Below, piece by piece: positions 34,335 through 42,852 of a stretch of 64,000 nt of DNA. The notes below the pieces were generated by a model. The model did not search any database, had not been told where the DNA came from, and saw only the letters and a list, made by a program, of their open reading frames with translations. Within the stretch, counting starts at the first letter, position 1. Each line of letters starts with the position of its first letter. This DNA is from Flavobacterium amniphilum (GTDB lineage: Bacteria; Bacteroidota; Bacteroidia; Flavobacteriales; Flavobacteriaceae). The stretch is taken from positions 1 to 64,000 of the forward strand of contig NZ_JAMLJL010000008.1 of assembly GCF_023634845.1 (NCBI RefSeq), read 5' to 3'. The position numbers and the translations under genes were made by a program.

Positions 34335-35735
34335 ATGACAGAAAAAGAAAGAGCATTATGGGAAACCATTTCCAGGTTTTCCTTTGATGAAACCATCGAA
34401 GAATATGGTTTCGAAACAAGATTGGCTTACGAAAATAAATGGACACACTACGTCACAAAACAAGCCATCGAAGAGTATAAGAAGTTCATGTTTTTAGCTT
34501 CGGTCTCCAACCAGATGGTTTCTCCCTCAGAAATAGTCGATACCGTCTGGCACCAACACCTAATCTTCAGTAAATCCTACGAAAAACTCTGTGGGATATT
34601 AGGAAAAAAAATTGAACATATTCCTTCTACTCACAACCCACACAACCATTCGGTTTTTAAATCAGCAAAGGAACACACAACAACTTTGTACGAATCCTAC
34701 TTCGGAAAACAAAACCCGCATTTCTGGAATAACGATTATCTCGAAGAAACCCAATTAATATCAGATAATACGGCTTTACGTAAAAGGGTATTTCTCATTG
34801 GCTGTATAAGTGTCTTCCTGTATCTTCCACTGTTTTTTTTACTCAAACCTTTTATCGTCACAATTGAAAGTGAAGTTTTTATACTCTTTACCATAATACT
34901 GGAACTAACGTTGTTCTTCGTGCTTAAATTTCAAATTGAAAGTAAAATTGAGAATCAGGCCGGGATGCTCTACAGTGAAGACATACATACGCAAAACCTG
35001 ACTGTTCCGGAAGTGCTATGCCTGAAAAACGGTAATAACGACGAGTATATCCATGCGGTTGTCAATACCATGATTAAAGAAGAGAAAATCCACTTCAGTA
35101 GTGATTATACGATAAGTCTTAATGAAGATGAAAAACCGGAATCTGAAAGTGAAATGGCTGTTGTAAATGTTTTTCTGGAGAAAGAAGTGCGGAATTACCC
35201 TGCTTTATTCAATCATTTGAAACACAAAAGTATCTTCACTATTCCGGACCTAGCAATGCAACTGTATAAAAAGCGCTGGTTAAATAATCCGGTTTTCATT
35301 AAGTCTGTTTCAGGATTGGTCTTAGTTATGTTACCAATGCTGTATCTGCTTTTAATCCGTTTGCAATTAGGATTGGAAAGGAATAAATCGGTTATCTTTT
35401 TACTAATCGGAATTGCAATGTATTTGCGGATTGCATGGTATTTCGTGAAAAAAATATACAACGATTTGCTTCAGGATAACTTGCCGGAATTGTATGTTCA
35501 AAAAATAAAAAGCAATGAGCGCACCGATTTAAAAGAAGGTTCCGAATGGCAATACCTGGTTTTGGGAAGTATTATGTACACCATGCATTTTAATCAAATG
35601 GTTAATCACGTTAATCATAATGCAAGTCAATCAGGTTCTTCATCAGGTTGTGGAACCAGTTGCGGTTCAAGCTGCGGAAGCAGTTGTGGTTCCAGTTGCG
35701 GCGGTGGCTGTGGGGGCTGCGGCGGTGGAGATTGA
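34335..35735 (+). CDS. TIGR04222-type membrane protein with Cys/Gly-rich tail
   Basis: 466 residues. N-terminal part (about 30-130) carries MVSPSEIVDTVWHQHLIFSKSY, the WHxH signature of glycine-rich-domain proteins (GRDP-like). Then four membrane helices in two pairs (about 155-200 and 320-370) with a soluble domain between, and a C-terminal tail (about 434-466) made of Ser, Gly and regularly spaced Cys. The tail and membrane pattern fit the TIGR04222 family. Function unknown; the Cys tail suggests metal binding or disulfides. Confidence 0.75.
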   Translation: MTEKERALWETISRFSFDETIEEYGFETRLAYENKWTHYVTKQAIEEYKKFMFLASVSNQMVSPSEIVDTVWHQHLIFSKSYEKLCGILGKKIEHIPSTHNPHNHSVFKSAKEHTTTLYESYFGKQNPHFWNNDYLEETQLISDNTALRKRVFLIGCISVFLYLPLFFLLKPFIVTIESEVFILFTIILELTLFFVLKFQIESKIENQAGMLYSEDIHTQNLTVPEVLCLKNGNNDEYIHAVVNTMIKEEKIHFSSDYTISLNEDEKPESESEMAVVNVFLEKEVRNYPALFNHLKHKSIFTIPDLAMQLYKKRWLNNPVFIKSVSGLVLVMLPMLYLLLIRLQLGLERNKSVIFLLIGIAMYLRIAWYFVKKIYNDLLQDNLPELYVQKIKSNERTDLKEGSEWQYLVLGSIMYTMHFNQMVNHVNHNASQSGSSSGCGTSCGSSCGSSCGSSCGGGCGGCGGGD

Positions 35736-35767
35736 TATCCCGGATGTTTTGTAATGTTTACTTGTTG

Positions 35768-35791
35768 TTTAACCTTTGGTTAAGCCTTTTT
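35768..35791. terminator. Weak hairpin between convergent genes
   Basis: TTAACC and GGTTAA pair around TTT, followed by GCC and five T. Small stem, so only a tentative terminator for the gene ending at 35735. Confidence 0.35.
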
Positions 35792-36371
35792 ATTTTCTAT
35801 AAAACAAATTATGGTCGATGTATTCCCAAACCTTATTTGGTAGCATGGGGATTACATTCTTTTTGTTCTTGATGCTTTCCCTGATGAAGGTTGAAGACAA
35901 TTCAATCACGGGCGCACCTACACGGTGTATTTTAGGGTTATTGACAAACTCACTGCTGATTTCTCCCGAATTCAGTCTTGGGTACACATAAATGTCATGA
36001 TTGTTTAAAATTACCTCATAATTCTTCCATTTGTGCAAAGAGTTGAGGTTGTCTTCCCCCATGATAAGTGAAAACTCGTGATCCGGATATTTTTCCTGTA
36101 AATGAGCCAGCGTATTGACGGTATAGTTCGGTTGCGGAAGCTTGAACTCTACATCCGTGGGTTTGATATCCGGATAGTTTTCGGTGGCCAGATGTACCAT
36201 ATGCAAACGGTGGTAATCATCCAGCAATGTATTTTTCTGCTTGTGCGGATTATGAGGTGTAACCACCATCCAGATCTGATCCAAATCGGAATGCTCGGCC
36301 ATATGATTGGCAATAATCAAATGTCCAATGTGGATGGGGTTGAATGTTCCGAAGTAAAGTCCGATTTTCAT
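35790..36371 (-). CDS. nadD: Nicotinate-nucleotide adenylyltransferase
   Basis: 193 residues. The nucleotidyltransferase opening IGLYFGTFNPIHIGHL contains GTFNP and the HxGH motif (HIGH), and ELSSTFIRESI is the second ATP motif. Makes deamido-NAD from NaMN, and related enzymes accept NMN, so it could complete salvage begun by the 26267-33437 operon. Last gene of a yicC-gmk-hypothetical-nadD run, four bases after the gene before it. Confidence 0.93.
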   Translation of the reverse strand: MKIGLYFGTFNPIHIGHLIIANHMAEHSDLDQIWMVVTPHNPHKQKNTLLDDYHRLHMVHLATENYPDIKPTDVEFKLPQPNYTVNTLAHLQEKYPDHEFSLIMGEDNLNSLHKWKNYEVILNNHDIYVYPRLNSGEISSEFVNNPKIHRVGAPVIELSSTFIRESIKNKKNVIPMLPNKVWEYIDHNLFYRK

Positions 36372-36375
36372 GGTT

Positions 36376-36882
36376 TCAAATCTTTTTTAACTCATCAAAA
36401 AGAGTTGATTTATTAAACTTTTGTCTTTTATAATCAATTAAATGAAATACAGCTTCCTGTTTTTCTTTAGCCTCTTTAATAATAACTAAAACATTTCCAA
36501 ATTCATTCCGAAGAATATCAGAATAAAAGATGATTTCATAGTTGTTTTGTTCCAGTTTTATGAACCTGTGTTTTTTGAAGAAATGATATTTTGAATCCTG
36601 AAAGAATTCAATTTTTAAGGTTAGTTCTTCAATTGAATCGTAAGGTTTTTTTTTAAATAAATTATTTTCTTTAACAGTTCTCAAATATTCCAAAAAAAAA
36701 GTAGAGAATGTACAAAAAGCAGCAGTTGCGAATGTAAACCCAATGGCATATTTTAAAGGAAATGTATTTTGATGAAAATAAGCAATCGTTAATAAAATGA
36801 TTGAGAGGAATCCAAAAACAACTAAAAAAAATTTAAAAACAGTAAGAATAGGTTTTCGATTCAGAATTAAAACGCGAATCAT
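36376..36882 (-). CDS. Two-helix membrane protein, unknown
   Basis: 168 residues. Two transmembrane helices near the N-terminus (about 14-36 and 43-66), followed by a basic cytosolic domain of about 100 residues (IEFFQDSKYHFFKKHRFIKL). Laid between gmk (one base gap) and nadD (four bases). No domain recognised. Lower G+C than its neighbours, which may mean it joined the operon later. Confidence 0.65.
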   Translation of the reverse strand: MIRVLILNRKPILTVFKFFLVVFGFLSIILLTIAYFHQNTFPLKYAIGFTFATAAFCTFSTFFLEYLRTVKENNLFKKKPYDSIEELTLKIEFFQDSKYHFFKKHRFIKLEQNNYEIIFYSDILRNEFGNVLVIIKEAKEKQEAVFHLIDYKRQKFNKSTLFDELKKI

Positions 36883-36883
36883 T

Positions 36884-37456
36884 TTACTTTACAAAATTCT
36901 TTACCAACTGATAAGCCTCTTCCTTCGCAACATCCAAATCATAATTCTTGATAATTGTGTCAAATTGCGGTGCTGTTGCCAGTTCCACGTGTGCTTTGGC
37001 AATACGCATGTTGATTTTGTCGTCGCTTTCAGTAGAGCGTTCTTTCAGTCGGCGTTTTAACTCGTCCACACTTGGCGGTTTAACAAAAACAGCAAGAGTC
37101 TGTTCCGGGAATTTATGTTTAATACGCAATCCGCCGGCTACATCAATGTCGAAAATAACATTCTTGCCCAATGCCCAGATGCGCTCCACCTCACTTTTCA
37201 GTGTTCCGTAAAAGTTATCACGGTATACTTCTTCCCATTCCACAAAGTCCTCGTGCTTGATGTGTTGTTTGAAATCGTGAATTGACATGAAGTAGTAATC
37301 TTTTCCGCTTACTTCTTCGCCTCTCGGCTCGCGTGTTGCCGCCGAAATGGAAAACTCAAGATTCAATTCTTCAATTCCCAATAAATGCCTTACTATAGTG
37401 GTTTTTCCCGATCCCGATGGTGCCGAGAATACAATTAATTTTCCTCCGTTATTCAT
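36884..37456 (-). CDS. gmk: Guanylate kinase
   Basis: 190 residues. P-loop SAPSGSGKTTI, GMP-binding SAATREPRGEE and GKDYYFM, then VEWEEVYRDNFYGT and DIDVAGGLRIK. Phosphorylates GMP to GDP. Downstream of yicC as in many Bacteroidota; 87 bases of repeat-like sequence separate them. Confidence 0.95.
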   Translation of the reverse strand: MNNGGKLIVFSAPSGSGKTTIVRHLLGIEELNLEFSISAATREPRGEEVSGKDYYFMSIHDFKQHIKHEDFVEWEEVYRDNFYGTLKSEVERIWALGKNVIFDIDVAGGLRIKHKFPEQTLAVFVKPPSVDELKRRLKERSTESDDKINMRIAKAHVELATAPQFDTIIKNYDLDVAKEEAYQLVKNFVK

Positions 37457-37543
37457 TTTTCTAGTGATTAGTGAATAGTAAAGAGTAATTAGTTAAAAGC
37501 AATCTCTTCGAAAGCCAGTCACTAATTACTCTTCACTAATTAC
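37457..37543. repeat. Intergenic ATTAGT/ACTAAT word tract with inverted repeat
   Basis: GTGATTAGTGAA and AGAGTAATTAGT on one side face ACTAATTACTCTTCACTAAT on the other, about 27 bases apart, so the gmk leader can form a long imperfect hairpin. Composition matches 9879-9959 and 38411-38964. Confidence 0.5.
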
Positions 37544-38404
37544 TTATAAAACATTCAATACCTGTTCTTTTATTTTTTCGAGCTCGTCTTTCATCATGAC
37601 CACCAGTTTTTGCATTCCGGAGTGGTTTGATTTAGACCCCATGGTGTTTATTTCACGTCCCATTTCCTGGGTAATGAATCCCAGTTTACGGCCATTGGCT
37701 TCTTTTCCGGCCAAAGTTTCAAGGAAGTAATCCAAGTGATTGGTGAGGCGGACTTTCTCTTCGGTGATGTCCAACTTCTCCAAATAGTAAATCAACTCCT
37801 GCTCAAAACGGTTTTCGTCCACATTGACTTTCAACTCGTCGATAGCGGTCTGTAGTTTGTTTTTGATATTCTGGATGCGTTCCGGATCTAATTCCAATGT
37901 TTGTTCCATGAACGAACGGATATTCGCAATGCGCAACTGAAATTCTTTTTCCAATGACATTCCTTCGTCAACCCTGAACTGGTTGATGTTGGTTAATGCT
38001 TCGTTGATCACACCCTGAATCTGGCCCCACTCGTTTTCATCGATTTCCTCACGTTCTGTTTTTAAGGCATCCGGCATTCTAACCGCCATTTTCATTAGCT
38101 CGGTGTTGTCGGCATCGGGTAAAATAGCACGCATTTGGGCAATGTATGCCTTTACGATGGGTGCATTGACCTTGGTTGAGGTTTCTTCTCCCGTTACTTC
38201 AATGTACAGGGAAAAATCAACTTTTCCGCGCTCTAACTGCTGGGCAATCTGATTGCGTAAACCCAACTCCATCTCACGGTAGGCAGAAGGCATCCTGACG
38301 TTCAGGTCCATTCCTTTACTGTTAAGGGATTTGAATTCTACGGTGATTTTTTTTGTGGGCAATTGCAAAGTTGCTTTCCCAAACCCGGTCATCGATTGTA
38401 TCAT
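37544..38404 (-). CDS. YicC family protein (YloC-type endoribonuclease)
   Basis: 286 residues from MIQSMTGFGKAT; a start two codons earlier is equally possible. Family motifs: SMTGFGKA at the start, EFKSLNSKGMDLNVRMP, and near the end NTMGSKSNHSGMQKLVVMMKDELEKIKEQ. YicC proteins are RNases that act on single-stranded RNA or small RNAs. First gene of the yicC-gmk-nadD unit. Confidence 0.92.
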   Translation of the reverse strand: MIQSMTGFGKATLQLPTKKITVEFKSLNSKGMDLNVRMPSAYREMELGLRNQIAQQLERGKVDFSLYIEVTGEETSTKVNAPIVKAYIAQMRAILPDADNTELMKMAVRMPDALKTEREEIDENEWGQIQGVINEALTNINQFRVDEGMSLEKEFQLRIANIRSFMEQTLELDPERIQNIKNKLQTAIDELKVNVDENRFEQELIYYLEKLDITEEKVRLTNHLDYFLETLAGKEANGRKLGFITQEMGREINTMGSKSNHSGMQKLVVMMKDELEKIKEQVLNVL

Positions 38405-38410
38405 AGTCAT

Positions 38411-38525
38411 GAAATAAGAGGGTAAAGATAAGAAAAGTTATTAGTAGTTAGTACTTAGTGATTAGTGACTAGTAATTAGTAATTGGAAGGGTTGATAAGT
38501 TATGGATTGATGTTGATTGAAAAAT
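38411..38525. repeat. ATTAGT-type word tract upstream of yicC and flanking the array
   Basis: Contains TTAGTAGTTAGTACTTAGTG and TAATTAGTAATTGG, imperfect short words similar to the 42-bp units, between the yicC start and the tandem array. The matching tract on the other side (38894-38964) reads CACTAACTTTTTACTAAGTG. No gene is present between 38411 and 38964. Confidence 0.45.
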
Positions 38526-38893
38526 GTGAACTAGTTACTAAATAATGAGAACTAGTAATTAAGTTTGGTGAACTAGTTACTAAGTAACGAGAACTAGTAA
38601 TTAAGTTTGGTGAACTAGTTACTAAGTAATGAGAACTAGTAATTAAGTTTGGTGAACTAGTTACTAAGTAACGAGAACTAGTAATTAAGTTTGGTGAACT
38701 AGTTACTAAGTAATGAGAACTAGTAATTAAGTTTGGTGAACTAGTTACTAAGTAACGAGAACTAGTAATTAAGTTTGGTGAACTAGTTACTAAGTAATGA
38801 GAACTAGTAATTAAGTTTGGTGAACTAGTTACTAAGTAACGAGAACTAGTAATTAAGTTTGGTGAACTAATTACTAAATAATGAGAACTAGTT
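38526..38893. repeat. 42-bp tandem repeat array with 84-bp alternation
   Basis: Eight complete 42-bp units start at 38526, 38568 and so on, followed by a partial ninth from 38862. Each unit is two similar halves, GTGAACTAGTTACTAAGTAA and GAGAACTAGTAATTAAGTTT plus flanking bases. One position alternates strictly T, C, T, C through the nine units, giving an 84-bp higher-order period. Outer units carry extra changes; inner ones are identical. A 140-codon frame crosses the minus strand, but it is only a product of the repeat. Confidence 0.9.
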
Positions 38894-38964
38894 TGCAAAT
38901 AGCGTAAACTATAAACAATCAACTATAAACCACTAACTTTTTACTAAGTGCTTAGGACTAATCA

Positions 38965-39855
38965 CTAAGTACTCGAAACCTTCTTCTGCGTGACTAAATA
39001 CACCCCGATAAAAATCAATAAAGCCGAACCCGCTTTCACCCAACTCATTTCATCTTTTTCTAATCCGATGGCGAAAATAGAAGCAAACAACGGCTGCAGG
39101 TAAATAAACACGGCAACAGTGGTGGGTTTGAGCTCTTTCATCGAAAGTAAATTCAGTAAGTACGTCAGGAAGGTTGAAAAAATCACCACAAAACCGATTT
39201 TCAGATAAGCAGAAGTAGGTACAACAGTCCAGTCCACCGCTTGGAATTCACTCCACCCGAAAGGAATAACCATCAGAAAACCGAAGAAGTATATCCACTT
39301 TACAAACGAAAGTGCATTGTATTTATCCATCAGTTTTTTAACGATGATGAGGTAAAAACCATACGACATGGCATTCACAAATACGAGAAAGTTACCCAGT
39401 GAGGCATTAGGCGCATTTACCATCGATTTTCCGTACAGGATCAATGTGATGGTTCCGGCCAGTCCAAGAAGGATACCAATTATTTTTTTGTTTTCCATCC
39501 GTTCTTTGGTGATGAGTGCCGAAAGAATAAGTACAATCATCGGTGTGGTGACCATTAAAACGGCTCCCATGATAGGAGAGGTGTAGCTCAATCCTTTAAA
39601 AAAGGTGAGCATGTTGAAGGCAATTCCGAAAAAAGAAGCCGCGATGATTCTTGGGAAATCGGCTTTGTCAATTTTTTCGGTCTTCACAAATAAGGTTGAA
39701 ATCCAGAACAAAAGCATCGAACCGCCTACACGCAAGAAGATAAACCCGAAGGGATCGATGTATTTAGGCATCACATCTTTGGCAACCGTAAACGTTACAC
39801 CGTAAATAATGGAAACCAGTGTGGCGGCTACAAGAGCCCATTGTCTTTTACTCAT
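38965..39855 (-). CDS. EamA/DMT family transporter
   Basis: 296 residues, about ten hydrophobic helices in two EamA halves (first half: ATLVSIIYGVTFTVAKDVMP...; second from NAMSYGFYLIIVKKLMDK to VGSALLIFIGVYLVTQ). Inner-membrane drug/metabolite transporter; substrate unknown. Overlaps the ArsC-like gene by 8 bases. Confidence 0.9.
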   Translation of the reverse strand: MSKRQWALVAATLVSIIYGVTFTVAKDVMPKYIDPFGFIFLRVGGSMLLFWISTLFVKTEKIDKADFPRIIAASFFGIAFNMLTFFKGLSYTSPIMGAVLMVTTPMIVLILSALITKERMENKKIIGILLGLAGTITLILYGKSMVNAPNASLGNFLVFVNAMSYGFYLIIVKKLMDKYNALSFVKWIYFFGFLMVIPFGWSEFQAVDWTVVPTSAYLKIGFVVIFSTFLTYLLNLLSMKELKPTTVAVFIYLQPLFASIFAIGLEKDEMSWVKAGSALLIFIGVYLVTQKKVSST

Positions 39856-40204
39856 TGTTCAGGAATTTGATGGCGGCCTCAACGGTTTTGGCGCTGTTGC
39901 CCACAAATATGTTACCGTCGGCAATAATCACCGGACGTGATAAGAACGTATAATGTTCCAGGATATAGCGTTTGAAATCGGCTTCATTCAGTTTTTCGTC
40001 TTTCAGTCCCATTTCCTTGTACAAGGTGGCTCTTTTGCTGAAAAGGACTTCATAACTTCCGGCCATCTGCTGCATTTCATCTACCTGTTTCACGGTCATC
40101 GGTTCAGTCTTGATGTCTTGTAATTCAAAGGTGTCAAGGTGTGGCAATGACTTTAAAATACGTTGGCAGGTACTGCAGGTTTTTAAGTAATATATCTTTC
40201 GCAT
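39848..40204 (-). CDS. ArsC/Spx-like thioredoxin-fold protein
   Basis: 118 residues. Thioredoxin-like fold with the CSTC motif (Cys11, Cys14) in YYLKTCSTCQRIL, and LSRPVIIADGNIFVG near the end, typical of the ArsC/YffB group. The arsenate-reductase name would need the Arg triad, not clearly present. Translationally coupled to the lipoprotein gene upstream (TAATG) and to the transporter downstream. Confidence 0.8.
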   Translation of the reverse strand: MRKIYYLKTCSTCQRILKSLPHLDTFELQDIKTEPMTVKQVDEMQQMAGSYEVLFSKRATLYKEMGLKDEKLNEADFKRYILEHYTFLSRPVIIADGNIFVGNSAKTVEAAIKFLNNE

Positions 40205-41004
40205 TATTTTAATTTTAAGTATTTATCGGCTTCTTTGTAAGGAATTAGTAATTCAATCGGTCCTTCTGCATACGAAGCCACTTCATATTGGTTGTAAACT
40301 AATTTTACTCCTTTTTCAGTCAGGAAAATATTCAGAGGCAAATGAAACTTTTCATCCGTAAACCAATAGCCGGTTTCATTGATGTTGACGTTTTTAGGAA
40401 TGCTCTGTTGCTTTCTGAATTTCTGTTCGGCTAATTTGGTAAATCCCTTAAGATCAGAAAACAGATTTTCTTTTTTGATTTGTTTGCCGGTTTTGGCATC
40501 AATGAAAAAGGAAATTGAAGCACCGTTTCCGTGCGCACCGCCGGTGAAAGCCCAGTAGTCGACAACCAAGTTCAATAATTTGGATGATTGGTATTCAATT
40601 GTTGTGGTGCTGTAACCCTGCCAGGAAGTCGTATACTCCGGTTCTTCTTTCAGGGCTTGATTGTAAGTGTTTATGAAATTTGTGCAAATCGCATCAAAAT
40701 CTTTAGGTTGGCTAAGTGTATCATTGTAGAATAAACTACTGTTTTCGTTTAATACCAGTTTATCGATACTGTCAGTTACTACGGATTTTGCTTTAAAAAC
40801 CGGAACATCAAGTACTAACTCGGTTGTGTCCTGTCCTTCAACGATGCGCTTTTCGAATTTTTTCATGTCATAATCCAAAGTGTCAAAGTCAGATTTTACA
40901 GAATCAATAACAGCATTGGTTTTTGAAGTGTCAGTAGTTGGGGTTTCTTTTTTACAACTGACAGAAATACCCGCAATGAGAATAAAATAAAATAATTTAC
41001 GCAC
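40204..41004 (-). CDS. DUF3298/DUF4163-domain lipoprotein
   Basis: 266 residues. Lipoprotein signal FYFILIAGISVSC with Cys17, a Thr/Lys/Asp linker, then a DUF4163-like and a DUF3298 domain (NLVVDYWAFTGGAHGNG...SISFFIDAKTGKQIK, GVKLVYNQYEVASYAEGPIE). This architecture is shared with the RsiV anti-sigma factor exterior, which binds lysozyme, but here there is no cytosolic part. Probably outer-membrane anchored. Confidence 0.85.
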   Translation of the reverse strand: MRKLFYFILIAGISVSCKKETPTTDTSKTNAVIDSVKSDFDTLDYDMKKFEKRIVEGQDTTELVLDVPVFKAKSVVTDSIDKLVLNENSSLFYNDTLSQPKDFDAICTNFINTYNQALKEEPEYTTSWQGYSTTTIEYQSSKLLNLVVDYWAFTGGAHGNGASISFFIDAKTGKQIKKENLFSDLKGFTKLAEQKFRKQQSIPKNVNINETGYWFTDEKFHLPLNIFLTEKGVKLVYNQYEVASYAEGPIELLIPYKEADKYLKLK

Positions 41005-41090
41005 GTTAAAATTGTATTAAAATGTACTACAAAATTAACTTTTTAAACTTACGGTTGGCGCTTTTGGTTTACTTTTGAAAAAAATAATTT

Positions 41091-41528
41091 ATGGGAACTT
41101 TTACCAAAGAAATTTCAATTCGCTGGTCTGACCTGGACCCGAATTTCCATATGCGCCACAGTGCTTTCTATGATTTTGGCGCACAACACCGTATCGAAGT
41201 ATTGGAACAACACGGATTAACCATGAAACTGATGCAACAGCAGTCTTTCGGTCCGGTTTTATTTCGTGAGGAAGCCATCTTCAGAAGGGAAATCCATTTA
41301 AGCGACACGATTACGATTACCACCAGAATGGGAAAAATGAAAGCCGATGCTTCGCGTTGGACCATCGTGCACGAACTGAAGAACCAAAGGGACGAACTGT
41401 GTGCCGTGATCAGTGTTGACGGTGCGTGGATGGATACTAAATTAAGGAAGCTGGCCAGTCCAACCCCGGAAATCGTTCAGGAAGTCATGAATGCATTCCC
41501 TAAAACAGAAAATTTTATTGCCTTGTAA
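41091..41528 (+). CDS. Hotdog-fold acyl-CoA thioesterase
   Basis: 145 residues of the 4-hydroxybenzoyl-CoA thioesterase/YbgC group. The segment ISIRWSDLDPNFHMRHSAFYDFGAQHR has the catalytic Asp (SDLDP) and the helix of the hotdog fold. Substrate is likely a short or aromatic acyl-CoA. A TACTTTTG box (41070-41077) precedes the start by 13 bases. Confidence 0.85.
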   Translation: MGTFTKEISIRWSDLDPNFHMRHSAFYDFGAQHRIEVLEQHGLTMKLMQQQSFGPVLFREEAIFRREIHLSDTITITTRMGKMKADASRWTIVHELKNQRDELCAVISVDGAWMDTKLRKLASPTPEIVQEVMNAFPKTENFIAL

Positions 41529-41539
41529 ACTAAACAACT

Positions 41540-41995
41540 ATGGAATATACTTTTAAAATTAACCTTTTGTCGCGTAACGTTCTTTTGAAATTTCTTGAAA
41601 ACCACACATTGGAACAATTGAACAAAGTTCCGGACGGATTCAGTAATAACCTGATCTGGAACATCGGTCATATTGTAGTGGTACAGCAAATGCTGGTGTA
41701 CCGTTTGTCAGGATTACCGATGATGGTTTCAGATGCGATGGTTGCAAAATACATGAAAGGAACAAAGCCTGAAGCAGATGTAACGCTGGAAGAAGTCGAA
41801 GAAATCAAATCATTGCTGTTCGCTACTTTGGAACAATCCAAAAAAGATTTCGCTGATGACATTTTCAAAACCTATAATGAGTTCACGACTTCAGCAGGTT
41901 ATACGGTTACCAGCGTAAAGGATGCGATGGAATTCAACAACTACCACGAAGGCATGCATACCGGCATTATGATGCAAATCAAAAAGTTTATTTAA
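41540..41995 (+). CDS. DinB-family protein
   Basis: 151 residues forming a four-helix bundle. Metal-ligand His in NIGHIVVVQQ and the pair in NNYHEGMHTG fit the DinB/YfiT-like three-His site. Members act in bacillithiol/mycothiol-dependent transfer or are of unknown function. Eleven bases after the thioesterase, so co-transcribed. Confidence 0.85.
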   Translation: MEYTFKINLLSRNVLLKFLENHTLEQLNKVPDGFSNNLIWNIGHIVVVQQMLVYRLSGLPMMVSDAMVAKYMKGTKPEADVTLEEVEEIKSLLFATLEQSKKDFADDIFKTYNEFTTSAGYTVTSVKDAMEFNNYHEGMHTGIMMQIKKFI

Positions 41996-42002
41996 TAAAG
42001 GC

Positions 42003-42047
42003 AAAACTCCCCAAAAGAACAACACAAAATTTCTTAGGGGAGTTTTC
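42003..42047. terminator. Hairpin terminator between convergent genes
   Basis: AAAACTCCCC (42003-42012) pairs with GGGGAGTTTT (42037-42046) around a 24-base loop. Confidence 0.7.
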
Positions 42048-42052
42048 TCGAA

Positions 42053-42850
42053 TTAAGCAACTCTTTCTTCTTTTTTGAGAAGTATATTTTCTTTGAGTTC
42101 CGCTACCGGAATGTTAAGCTTAAATAGCTTTCTTTTGTGCAGGTAAAGCTTTAAGCGGAGTTTGTATAAATCATATACGATGATCACTGCGAGTACCAGA
42201 CTCACCAGATAAAACATCTTGAATCCCAGATAAACATACGTGAACCCGGCCAATACCGCACCAATCAGGTAAAATACGGTTATCGATGATAATAGTTTTG
42301 CCCGTTGCTTCAGGTTTTTGTTGTTCCGGAATTCTTTCTTGGTGAACATTGAGAACAAAATCCCTAAATCGGTCGTCGTTCCTGTTAGGTGCGTTGTTTT
42401 GATGGAAAAGTTCGAAATACTTGCCGTCAGTCCGTTTTGTAAACCCATCGCGAATAGCATAATGGCTAATAAAACTTCGGTCTCGGCTAATGTTTCGCCA
42501 TAAAAATTGTCTCCGTAAATACTCACTGCGATTAAACACAGTATCTCGAGTATTAATGGTATCGAATGGGCAATATAGCTGTTCTTATGATTAAGGTGTA
42601 TCACGGCCAGATTTGAAGTGAAACTCCCCAGGAAGAATAACAAAATCCAGGAGAAAACCACAACAGTCTGATAGAGATTTCCTTTTACGATTTCTGAAGC
42701 AAGAACAGCATAATGCCCTGTAATGTTTGACGAGAATGAAAAGAATAGCAGTAGCGAACCGATATTGATCATTCCGGCAGAAAATGCGGATAAGGAACCG
42801 AGTTTGAGATTGTCTGAATGTGATCTGCTGTTACTGTATTTTCTAAGCAT
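42053..42850 (-). CDS. DUF1275 (YoaK) family membrane protein
   Basis: 265 residues with six or seven membrane helices. The start LGSLSAFSAGMINIGSLLLFFSFSSNITGHYAVL and the segment GLQNGLTASISNFSIKTTHLTGTTTDLG are characteristic of YoaK/DUF1275 proteins. Function unknown. Two bases after the lipocalin-like gene, and so part of a small leftward operon. Confidence 0.85.
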   Translation of the reverse strand: MLRKYSNSRSHSDNLKLGSLSAFSAGMINIGSLLLFFSFSSNITGHYAVLASEIVKGNLYQTVVVFSWILLFFLGSFTSNLAVIHLNHKNSYIAHSIPLILEILCLIAVSIYGDNFYGETLAETEVLLAIMLFAMGLQNGLTASISNFSIKTTHLTGTTTDLGILFSMFTKKEFRNNKNLKQRAKLLSSITVFYLIGAVLAGFTYVYLGFKMFYLVSLVLAVIIVYDLYKLRLKLYLHKRKLFKLNIPVAELKENILLKKEERVA

Positions 42851-42852
42851 CT

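Noticed and set aside
38526..38893. CRISPR array
   Set aside because: Units are contiguous with no unique spacers, and no cas genes are in the window.
38500..38922. A 140-codon minus-strand frame with Leu/Ser/Thr-rich repeating units
   Set aside because: It is only the translation of the 42-bp array, whose period is divisible by three; no signal, ribosome site or non-repeat sequence supports it.
39848..40204. Arsenate reductase (arsC) assignment
   Set aside because: Fold and CSTC motif fit the wider ArsC/Spx group, but arsenate-binding Arg residues are not evident and no other ars genes are near.
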